Origin: JACPKO01 sp964406775
GTDB taxonomy: Bacteria; Patescibacteriota; Microgenomatia; Daviesbacterales; UBA10151
NCBI GenBank assembly: GCA_964406775.1
Contig: CAYOSW010000044.1
Location: 1 to 9,694, forward strand
Length of the DNA: 9,694 nucleotides
Reading direction: 5' to 3'
Under the pieces are notes generated by a model. The model saw only the letters and a list, made by a program, of their open reading frames with translations, ran no database searches and was not told where the DNA came from. The translations under genes were made by a program, and so were the position numbers. Shown one piece after another: positions 1 to 5,818 of this stretch (position 1 is its first letter; each line of letters begins with the position of its first letter).

Positions 1-950
1 ATTACCGGTGAATACAGGTAAATACTTCTTACGGGACTAAATAATTGACCGTAAATCCCGTATATGAAAACGGTTACAGGTACGTGCTTGAAGACGGCAT
101 ACTGCCTTATAAAATTTTCATTACCCATATAAGTCCATTCCCTGAATCTTAAGATTTCAAACCAGGAAAAGATTGCCAAAAATGGTAAGAACGGAAGACA
201 AAATAGACTGAAGTCTTTTAGTGCTTTTATTAAAAAACTTTTACTAAACCGGGCTTTCGTAAGAATAAAATAGTAAATGCCGAGTGCGGGCAGGCTTAAG
301 GTAAACGATTGATTATATGTGATTGCACAGATTCCGAAACTGATGCCTGCAAATATCAGAGCCTGTTTCTTCCGGGTTTTTGAGAAAATTTTAATCAGAT
401 AAAACGTCAGAACTAAGAAAGCCAGAAACATCATATGTGCAAAGGAGTGTTTGGTATAAGGCCAGAGGTTTGTCGCCAGAAGAGAAATCAGCGCGATCAA
501 CAACGAGTCCCTTTTATTTAAACCTAATTCCAAAAGGTATAAGAATAAAACAACACCCAGCAGTGCTCCGAAAAAAGAGTTTGTCAGACTAGCGAAAAAA
601 AGAACCGGCCAGTCGTTTTCCAGGGGAAAATGCTCAAGCTGGGGACGTTTTCCGTAATACCGATATATCAAATCTTCACCGGCAACGGCAGGCAGTAGAG
701 CCAGCGAAAATCCGAGACCGGTCGGGCTGTAAGTTTTTCCGTCTTTCCCTTTGTAGGTCCCCATATGGATATTTTTACCGGTTCCCTCAAAGTTAAATTC
801 ATATGGCGGAGCGGTAGGTTCGCCTGTGTAGTAAATATACCGGGCAACAGCGAGGTATAACTGACCGTCCTGCGAATCAACCGTTCCCGAGGCGAAAATT
901 GAAAGCAGAAAAAACAAAAAAAGAAAAAGAGAAAAAATTAATTTTTTCAT
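1..950 (-). CDS. Multi-pass GT-C/GT39-like membrane glycosyltransferase, 3' end cut off by window edge
   Basis: The frame is open from an ATG at 950-948 to the left edge, about 316 codons with no stop. Residues 4-19 are a hydrophobic Leu/Phe run (signal anchor), followed by an acidic loop, VDSQDGQLYLAVA, with D25 and D28, where GT-C enzymes keep a catalytic or metal-binding acid in the first outer loop. Next come a YSPTGLGFSLALLP segment and several more membrane stretches. Near the cut is QLFSPVRSIYLYSP, which resembles the 'LFSP..(L)YSP' element I know from GT39-like bacterial membrane proteins. Such enzymes transfer sugars from polyprenyl-phosphate donors outside the membrane; that role here is inferred from the family. 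The start overlaps the stop of the upstream gene as ATGA, so translation is probably coupled. Donor and acceptor cannot be read from the sequence, and the C-terminus is missing. Confidence 0.68.
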   Translation of the reverse strand, partial: MKKLIFSLFLFLFFLLSIFASGTVDSQDGQLYLAVARYIYYTGEPTAPPYEFNFEGTGKNIHMGTYKGKDGKTYSPTGLGFSLALLPAVAGEDLIYRYYGKRPQLEHFPLENDWPVLFFASLTNSFFGALLGVVLFLYLLELGLNKRDSLLIALISLLATNLWPYTKHSFAHMMFLAFLVLTFYLIKIFSKTRKKQALIFAGISFGICAITYNQSFTLSLPALGIYYFILTKARFSKSFLIKALKDFSLFCLPFLPFLAIFSWFEILRFREWTYMGNENFIRQYAVFKHVPVTVFIYGIYGQLFSPVRSIYLYSPV

Positions 951-1963
951 TTAATTCTTTTCATTATCTCAAGTTTAAAGAGTCGATGGTAATTTAGGGC
1001 GAATAGAATAGTTAAAAGGCTGAAGAAATAAAAATGGAAACTTAGAGAAAATTTATAAAGCAGAGGGGCAAAGACGAGCAGTATCAGAATTATCCAAAAA
1101 AATATAGTTTTTGAAATTTCCCCGAAGAAAAAGGTATTTACCTTTTTTAGAACTAACATCCCGGCTATTGAAGAAGTGATTACAAATAACCACATAAAAA
1201 CGGCGGGTAGTTTAAAATTTATTGAAAAGAGTATAAAAAGGTGTATCCAATAAAAGAGCAGAGTATTTTTTCCCAAATAAGTTAACAATTCTGTGAAAGG
1301 TTTGACTAAAGAAATTTTACCGGCAGCTAAATTGGCAGCGGGATAAATTATTAAACTGAGTCCCAGAAAAAGACTGGTCATAAATTGATTCTCCAAAGTC
1401 TGGTTTTTAAAAACATAGCAATATAGAGCAATTAAGGAGCCTGTTGCGAGGATGACAATATTCCAGATTTTTCTCTCCTGAAGGAATTTACCCAATGAAG
1501 TTATACCTGCCCAGGGGATCAGAGCAAACGGTATGCCGTAAAGTATGCTGGTTGGAGCGCCGAATTGATTAAGAATCCGGTCGAGACCAATAAGAATTAT
1601 GAGTACAATCAGTCCGTTAATTCTCCTGAAGACGACTACGAAAATTGTCGCAAGTGCGAGTGACCCGATTAGATTGGGGTTCGTAAAATTCAAGTAACTC
1701 AGGGACTCGCGGGCACGGTCGGCATAAGAAATTAAGAAAAGAACCAGGTTGAATAAAATTATTGAATAAACGCTTCTCTTTTTAAGCTGGTAAGTAAGAG
1801 ACGTTCCGATTGATCCGAAAAAAAGAACCGGCGCAAAAAACCCTAAATACCAGAACGCTTCTGTAATGGAGGAGTCGAATGTCCGTCCTAAAGTTTTTGA
1901 ATGGGCAAAAATCATTAGGATGCAAGCCAGGCCTTTTACTATGTCTAAGTTTTTATCCCGCAT
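947..1963 (-). CDS. Acyltransferase-like integral membrane protein (AT3/DUF1624-type)
   Basis: This is a 338-residue, almost wholly hydrophobic protein with roughly ten predicted membrane segments. It begins MRDKNLDIVKGLACILMIFAHS, reading like the first helix of acyltransferase-3 and HGSNAT/DUF1624 proteins, where 'D..(R/K)G' precedes a helix with a conserved His (here H21). A second family-like element, GKNTLLFYWIH, lies near residues 231-241. Such proteins move acetyl or other acyl groups across the membrane onto sugars, so modification of a surface glycan is the likely role. The frame extends upstream to a TTG at 2023, but the homologous part starts at the ATG at 1963 and a TATAAT at 1988-1993 lies between the two, so I prefer 1963. 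No Shine-Dalgarno precedes it. Its TGA overlaps the next gene's ATG. AT3 versus DUF1624 membership is unsettled. Confidence 0.72.
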   Translation of the reverse strand: MRDKNLDIVKGLACILMIFAHSKTLGRTFDSSITEAFWYLGFFAPVLFFGSIGTSLTYQLKKRSVYSIILFNLVLFLISYADRARESLSYLNFTNPNLIGSLALATIFVVVFRRINGLIVLIILIGLDRILNQFGAPTSILYGIPFALIPWAGITSLGKFLQERKIWNIVILATGSLIALYCYVFKNQTLENQFMTSLFLGLSLIIYPAANLAAGKISLVKPFTELLTYLGKNTLLFYWIHLFILFSINFKLPAVFMWLFVITSSIAGMLVLKKVNTFFFGEISKTIFFWIILILLVFAPLLYKFSLSFHFYFFSLLTILFALNYHRLFKLEIMKRIK

Positions 1964-1987
1964 ATTAGGCGGACAGATTGTGAGTAG

Positions 1988-1993
1988 ATTATA
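1988..1993 (-). promoter_or_regulatory. Candidate -10 box for the leftward acyltransferase/GT-C unit
   Basis: The minus strand reads a perfect TATAAT here. Initiation about 7 nt downstream (near 1981) would leave a leader of about 18 nt before the ATG at 1963. No good -35 hexamer lies 16-18 bp upstream and there is no TGn extension, so the call rests on the -10 match and its position. Confidence 0.4.
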
Positions 1994-2053
1994 TGTTAAA
2001 ACAGCGTATACCGCATTGAGCAAATCACTCTGGCGGTGTAATCGGCAAGCGAT

Positions 2054-2059
2054 TATAAT
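2054..2059 (+). promoter_or_regulatory. Candidate -10 box giving a leaderless or near-leaderless mRNA
   Basis: This is a perfect TATAAT only 8 nt before the ATG at 2068. Initiation at the usual distance would fall at about 2066-2068, on or within a couple of bases of the start codon. The -35 positions (for example TGGCGG at 2031-2036) match poorly, and there is no TGn extension. Confidence 0.5.
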
Positions 2060-2067
2060 GTAGCCCT

Positions 2068-3105
2068 ATGGTTGTCCCTTTTTATATTCCTTCAATCGGT
2101 AAAGAAGAACGAAATGCGGTTGATAATGTGTTGAAAAATAACTGGCTGACAATGGGACAGATTACTTTCCAGTTTGAGGAAGAATTTGCGAAATATACCG
2201 GTTCGCCATACTGCATTGCAGTTTCGTCCTGTACAGCCGCAATGTTTTTGGTTCTTCAGGGACTTAAGGTTCTGAAGAGGAAAATGCCTAAAGTGTATAT
2301 TCCCAGCTACACCTTTACTGCAACGGCCGCAGTTTTTGCACAGTCAGATATTGATTTTGAATTTGAAGATATTGAACCGGAAACTTTTCTAATGAAAAAA
2401 ACTGCGGGTTTATCGGTACCTGTTCACTTCGCCGGACTCTTAAATTCTCAGCCGAATGTTTTATTTGAAGATTCGGCCCACAGAATTATCAAAAATTCTT
2501 TTACGGGAAATATTACCTGCTTCAGTTTTTACGCGGTAAAAAATATGACAACAGGTGAAGGGGGAATGATTGCAACGGATGATAAGGAACTCGCTGATTG
2601 GTTAAGGAAAGCAAGGCTTCACGGAATATCGGCAGATGCCTGGAAACGCTATGATAAAAAGGGCGGAGCAAAAATTTACGAAGTAGAATTCCCGGGTTGG
2701 AAATATAATACAACTGATTTTCAGTCCGCGATGGGGCTCGTACAGCTTAAAAAACTTGATGAAATGCAGATTAAAAGAAAAGCTGTCATTGACAGATATA
2801 ACGACAGGTTGGAAAGCGGAATTGACCGAGATGCAAATCATCTTTATCCGGTCCTTGTAAATAAACGGGATGAATTTATGGGTTATTTAAAAGAAAATAA
2901 TATCGGATTCAGTTTTCATTTTCCTCCTCTCCATTTACAGCCGGCATATAAAACAAAAAAGAAAAAACTACCGGTAACCGAATTTGTCGGCGAAAGAGTT
3001 GTCACATTACCTTTGTACCCGGATTTAAAACCGGCTCAAATTGATTACGTAGCAAAACACGTTAAGAGTTGGTGGAAAAAATACGGTAAGCCCGAATTTA
3101 AATAA
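2068..3105 (+). CDS. DegT/DnrJ/EryC1/StrS-family PLP-dependent sugar aminotransferase
   Basis: At 345 residues this enzyme would move an amino group, usually from glutamate, onto a keto-sugar nucleotide in the cytosol. The family features are clear: the N-terminal IPSIGKEE..AV and NNWLTMG elements, SSCTAAMFL for phosphate binding, FEDSAH with D135 contacting the PLP ring nitrogen, and FSFYAVKNMTTGEGGM with K158 as the Schiff-base lysine. A late FPPLHLQPAY matches the family's substrate-side motif. It is shorter than the usual 360-400 residues: the stretch between VPVHFAGL (117-124) and FEDSAH (133-138) is only about 8 residues, so the helix normally there appears lost, and the C-terminal domain is also trimmed. 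It lies 1 bp before the epimerase/dehydratase gene, as in amino-sugar loci. The start has no Shine-Dalgarno but sits just after a strong -10 box. The exact sugar is not determinable. Confidence 0.9.
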   Translation: MVVPFYIPSIGKEERNAVDNVLKNNWLTMGQITFQFEEEFAKYTGSPYCIAVSSCTAAMFLVLQGLKVLKRKMPKVYIPSYTFTATAAVFAQSDIDFEFEDIEPETFLMKKTAGLSVPVHFAGLLNSQPNVLFEDSAHRIIKNSFTGNITCFSFYAVKNMTTGEGGMIATDDKELADWLRKARLHGISADAWKRYDKKGGAKIYEVEFPGWKYNTTDFQSAMGLVQLKKLDEMQIKRKAVIDRYNDRLESGIDRDANHLYPVLVNKRDEFMGYLKENNIGFSFHFPPLHLQPAYKTKKKKLPVTEFVGERVVTLPLYPDLKPAQIDYVAKHVKSWWKKYGKPEFK

Positions 3106-3106
3106 A

Positions 3107-4171
3107 ATGAAAACGAAAAATCCCGGTCAGTCTATTGAAAAAACCCTCTCAGGAATTATTAAAACCTCAAAAAACGGTAATGCAGGGGGTAAAAAATTTG
3201 TACTTGTAACCGGAGGTGCGGGATATCTAGGTTCGGTTCTTGTCAGGAAATTGCTGGGACAGGGTTACGGCGTAATAGTTTTGGACGCACTTTATTTCGG
3301 TGACGATTCGATAAAAGATCTTTATGAGAAACCGGATTTTATATTTATTAAGGGTAACATTGAAAATATCGGCGATCTCTCAAAAGCATTAGAGAAGGCA
3401 AGTTATGTTATACATCTGGCTGGAATTGTCGGAGATCCTGCCTGCAGTGTTGATCCGGTCTTTACAATTCAAACGAATTTTTTTGCAACTCAGGCTTTTA
3501 TTAAGCTTTGTAAATATTACAAGATTAAAAGATTTATTTTTGCCTCGACCTGTAGTGTATACGGCGCGGCAAAGAATAAATTGAATGAAGATTCCCCGAC
3601 TAATCCTGTTTCGCTCTATGCAAGAAGCAAGCTCGAGGCAGAGGATGTTTTATTATCGGAAGCCGATGAATCAATAGACATTGTCATTATGAGAATGGCA
3701 ACACTTTACGGCTGGTCATATCGCCCGAGATTTGATCTGGTTGCAAATCTTTTTGCAGGAAAAGCCGCGGTGGGGGAAGACATTATCGTTCAGGGCGGTA
3801 GTCAGCGCCGTCCATTGCTTCATCTTGAAGATGCGGCATCGGCCTTTACTTTGGCTCTTAAGGCATCTAAAAACAAAGTTGCCGGTGAAATTTTTAATGT
3901 CGGATTTACATCAGAGAACTACACGATTCTCGAAATCGCAGCTATGACGGAAAAAAGCAAAGAAGGAGTTAGAGTAATCGTTGATAAAAATGTTGCCGAT
4001 AAAAGGGACTATTGGGTTGATTTTTCAAAAATAGAGAATACCTTAAACATTAAACCTCAAAATGATCTTGAGATATCAATACGGGAGATAATGAAAGAAG
4101 TAGTTAAGCGGAAACTGGATATAAGAAATCCGAAATACAGTAATTATCTCCAGGTTTTAAATACCCGTTAA
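3107..4171 (+). CDS. NAD(P)-dependent epimerase/dehydratase (extended SDR)
   Basis: This is a 354-residue extended short-chain dehydrogenase acting on a nucleotide sugar. The Rossmann glycine motif TGGAGYLG is at residues 35-42, an acidic D60 (VLDAL) ends beta-2, LAGIVGDPACS (104-114) follows, then ASTCSVYG (146-153), and the catalytic YARSK gives Y171 and K175. RPLLHLEDAASAF and IFNVGF are typical late SDR motifs. The specific reaction (4-epimerase, 4,6-dehydratase or another) cannot be told from motifs. About 30 polar residues precede the nucleotide fold; no alternative ATG, GTG or TTG lies between 3107 and the Rossmann motif, so this extension appears genuine. The gene starts 1 bp after the aminotransferase stop with no Shine-Dalgarno, implying one transcript. 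Its stop interlocks with that of the convergent formyltransferase gene. Confidence 0.9.
   Translation: MKTKNPGQSIEKTLSGIIKTSKNGNAGGKKFVLVTGGAGYLGSVLVRKLLGQGYGVIVLDALYFGDDSIKDLYEKPDFIFIKGNIENIGDLSKALEKASYVIHLAGIVGDPACSVDPVFTIQTNFFATQAFIKLCKYYKIKRFIFASTCSVYGAAKNKLNEDSPTNPVSLYARSKLEAEDVLLSEADESIDIVIMRMATLYGWSYRPRFDLVANLFAGKAAVGEDIIVQGGSQRRPLLHLEDAASAFTLALKASKNKVAGEIFNVGFTSENYTILEIAAMTEKSKEGVRVIVDKNVADKRDYWVDFSKIENTLNIKPQNDLEISIREIMKEVVKRKLDIRNPKYSNYLQVLNTR
4168..4171. other. Interlocked convergent stop codons (TTAA)
   Basis: The TAA of the rightward epimerase/dehydratase (4169-4171) and the TAA of the leftward formyltransferase (4170-4168) share the palindrome TTAA. There is no space between the genes and I see no intrinsic terminator hairpin with a T-tract, so the transcripts may overlap or end by another route. 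Confidence 0.85.
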
Positions 4172-4821
4172 GTCTTATCCTCTGTAATTTTCAGAATATA
4201 TTTTTTTCCTTTATGTTTAAAAAAAGCGGGATATTTTTCATTATCTACGACCCTGAAAAGATTAAATTGTTCAGAAATTGTTTTATCAGGATTTAACTGG
4301 CTATCCGTCGGTGTTCTCTTCGGATAGAAAGAACCTTCTCCCGTTTGAGGGACTCCTTTTATTTCGGGAAATTCATTGATAAATTTTTTCACCATTTCTG
4401 TAATTTTTACACCGATTTTATTTTGCCATTCATTAATCAATTCACTGCCGTCGAGCCGGACTTGATCTCTTAAATAAACCGGCCCGGCATCGGTTTTTTG
4501 AACAGCTTCGAACATAGTTAAAGGAATTTCATTTTTTCCCTCCAAAATCTGCCAGGTCGCAGGGCTCCAGCCTTTTCCTTCCGGTAAATTACTCGCGTGA
4601 ATAACGACATTATTTTTATTCAGATTAAGAAATTCCTCAGGAATTAATTTATAAAAAGACAGAATAAATAAAATATCACCTTCCTGTAGCTCTTTTTCTG
4701 AAAAAATTACATTGACCTGATGTATATCCCGCAATTCTCCGGTCAGTTTTCCAAGATGAGGCATCATCCAGTTATCCGGACTGTCCGATAAAAAAGTGAT
4801 CTTCAGCTTTTTGTGATTCAT
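4168..4821 (-). CDS. Formyltransferase-fold enzyme, probable amino-sugar N-formyltransferase
   Basis: The protein resembles the formyl-transferase N-terminal fold of methionyl-tRNA formyltransferase and the sugar N-formyltransferases that use N10-formyl-tetrahydrofolate. Visible motifs are a beta-1 start KITFLSDS, the active-site segment VVIHASNLPEGKGWSP, WQILEGKNEIPLTMFEA, and TDAGPVY with the conserved Asp. It has 217 residues from the ATG at 4821; an in-frame ATG at 4839 would add six (MRLKSI). I prefer 4821 because it starts closer to beta-1. At this size it lacks the C-terminal tRNA-binding domain of true Fmt, so a small-molecule acceptor is likelier. The classical N-x-H-x-D triad shows His and Asp, but the Asn position is Val. 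It sits backwards between rightward genes. Next to an aminotransferase and an SDR, the likely acceptor is an amino sugar; that is inference. Confidence 0.8.
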   Translation of the reverse strand: MNHKKLKITFLSDSPDNWMMPHLGKLTGELRDIHQVNVIFSEKELQEGDILFILSFYKLIPEEFLNLNKNNVVIHASNLPEGKGWSPATWQILEGKNEIPLTMFEAVQKTDAGPVYLRDQVRLDGSELINEWQNKIGVKITEMVKKFINEFPEIKGVPQTGEGSFYPKRTPTDSQLNPDKTISEQFNLFRVVDNEKYPAFFKHKGKKYILKITEDKT

Positions 4822-4865
4822 TATAGATTTTAGACGCATTTAATTCTATCATCCTTTGAGATAGA
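4822..4865. promoter_or_regulatory. Short divergent start region for formyltransferase and GT2 genes
   Basis: At most 44 bp (26 bp if the formyltransferase starts at 4839) separate two head-to-head genes. A TATCAT at 4847-4852 (plus) lies 13 nt before the GT2 ATG, and a TAGAAT at 4843-4848 (minus) lies 21 nt before the ATG at 4821. Both match the -10 consensus at 5 of 6 bases and they overlap each other. No good -35 hexamers are visible. GAG at 4858-4860 is a minimal Shine-Dalgarno for the GT2 gene. Confidence 0.3.
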
Positions 4866-5816
4866 ATGAGTCTGATGAGCAAGGGAGATAATACGATAAG
4901 TTTGGTTATAAACACAAAGAACGAGGAGTCCAATATTAAGGACTGTATCGAATCGGCCAGGCAGATAGCCGATGAAATTATCGTTGTCGATATGGCAAGC
5001 ACGGATAAAACCGCTGAAATAGCTAAGAAGTGCGGTGCTAAGGTTTTTCCGGTTCCCGACTACGGATATGTTGAGCCTGCACGGAATTTTGCATTAAGTA
5101 AGCCTAAGAGTAAGTGGACTTTGGTTTTGGATGCTGATGAGCGGCTTACGAAAACTTTACGTGCAAAAATCCAGAAACTTGTTAAAGAGAACAAGTACGA
5201 CGGTTATAAAATTCCCTTTAAGAATAAATTCTTCGGAACCTGGATAAGGCACAGTATGTGGTGGCCGGATTATCATATCCGTTTATTTAAGACGGGCTTC
5301 TTGGATTGGCCTAAAGGAGTTCATCACGATGTAAGTTTTAAAGGCGCTCTTTCCGAACTTGAACCGATCGAAGAGAATGCGATTGTTCATAACAATATTG
5401 CCGATATCAGGGAGATGATCGAAATGGTCGATCATTATAGCGGGGTGGAGGCGGTGTTTGCCGGCAAAAAAAATCCGACAGCAAAAGATTTGGTTGAATA
5501 TCTGGATCACGAATTTAAATGGAGGTTTCTCGAACATAAAGGCTACTTGGACGGAATCCACGGATTTATTCTGGGTAAGTTTATGAACATCTACCGTTTT
5601 CTGGAATTTGCAAAATATTGGGAAAAACAGAAATATAAAAAAATGTTTACACCGGAACAACTCAAAGAGGCGGCTGAGTCGGCATACAGTTTAGACCGGG
5701 AGAAAGACGCGCAAATTAAAAGATTGAAAGAAGATTTGGAAAAAATCCAGTCTGCCAAGTTTTACAGGATTTGGCAGGGTTATTGTAATTTAAGGGATAA
5801 ATTTTTCAGGAAATAA
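4866..5816 (+). CDS. GT2 glycosyltransferase, WaaE/KdtX-like, with C-terminal coiled coil
   Basis: This 316-residue cytosolic GT-A enzyme would add one sugar from a nucleotide donor to a growing surface glycan. The N-terminus carries the GT2 start ISLVINTKNEESNI (residues 11-24), then DEIIVVDMASTDKTAEIA (36-53) and the metal/nucleotide-binding LVLDADERL with D89-A90-D91. The later WWPDYHIRLFKTG, then VHHDVSF, is the pattern I associate with lipopolysaccharide-core WaaE-like enzymes. Residues about 275-316 are rich in charged heptads (REKDAQIKRLKEDLEKIQS) and end in FYRIWQGYCNLRDKFF, a probable coiled coil plus amphipathic tail that could mediate dimerisation or membrane contact. A second ATG at 4875 is possible. 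The gene lies 2 bp before the next membrane gene. Donor and linkage are unknown. Confidence 0.87.
   Translation: MSLMSKGDNTISLVINTKNEESNIKDCIESARQIADEIIVVDMASTDKTAEIAKKCGAKVFPVPDYGYVEPARNFALSKPKSKWTLVLDADERLTKTLRAKIQKLVKENKYDGYKIPFKNKFFGTWIRHSMWWPDYHIRLFKTGFLDWPKGVHHDVSFKGALSELEPIEENAIVHNNIADIREMIEMVDHYSGVEAVFAGKKNPTAKDLVEYLDHEFKWRFLEHKGYLDGIHGFILGKFMNIYRFLEFAKYWEKQKYKKMFTPEQLKEAAESAYSLDREKDAQIKRLKEDLEKIQSAKFYRIWQGYCNLRDKFFRK
5808..5811 (+). promoter_or_regulatory. Shine-Dalgarno-like AGGA before the GT-C-like membrane gene
   Basis: AGGA sits 7 nt before the ATG at 5819, inside the last codons of the upstream GT2. It is the only well-placed Shine-Dalgarno core I find in front of any gene in the window. 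Confidence 0.45.
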
Positions 5817-5818
5817 AA

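Larger units (their letters stand above)
1964..2067. other. Divergent intergenic promoter region
   Basis: This 104-bp gap separates the leftward membrane-protein unit from the rightward aminotransferase unit and is the longest non-coding stretch in the window. It holds one TATAAT per direction (1988-1993 minus, 2054-2059 plus). The second lies within the palindrome ATTATAAT (2052-2059), so it also reads TATAAT on the minus strand. I see no clear operator, riboswitch or terminator hairpin. Confidence 0.5.

Noticed and set aside
668..880. Open frame of 70 residues on the minus strand
   Set aside because: It is in another frame of the same strand as the GT-C-like gene, whose motifs (VDSQDGQLYLAVA, YSPTGLGF) are read across this interval. 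The alternative frame shows no family features.
1964..2023. TTG start at 2023 giving a 20-residue longer acyltransferase
   Set aside because: The added residues do not resemble the family start and would span a candidate promoter at 1988-1993. The ATG at 1963 begins directly at the conserved RDKNLDIVKG segment.
1866..2063. Rightward open frame of 65 residues leading into the aminotransferase gene
   Set aside because: It is antisense to the acyltransferase start and covers the divergent promoter region. Its translation has no recognisable motif, and the -10 boxes there are better explained by non-coding sequence.
2522..2841. Two overlapping leftward frames (63 and 79 residues) within the aminotransferase
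   Set aside because: Both are antisense to strongly conserved PLP-enzyme sequence including the catalytic lysine, and have no features of their own.
4140..4230. Possible intrinsic terminator between the convergent SDR and formyltransferase genes
   Set aside because: T-rich and A-rich runs occur (for example around 4199-4222), but I find no GC-rich stem of useful length beside them, and both strands are coding.
4772..5002. Leftward frame of 76 residues across the divergent gap
   Set aside because: It overlaps the starts of two well-supported genes in the wrong frame and shows only hydrophobic, motif-free translation.
5283..5660. Open frame of about 125 residues on the minus strand
   Set aside because: It lies wholly inside, and antisense to, the well-supported GT2 gene. 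Its Phe/Ile/His-rich translation shows no domain and it has no start signal; it is a coding shadow.
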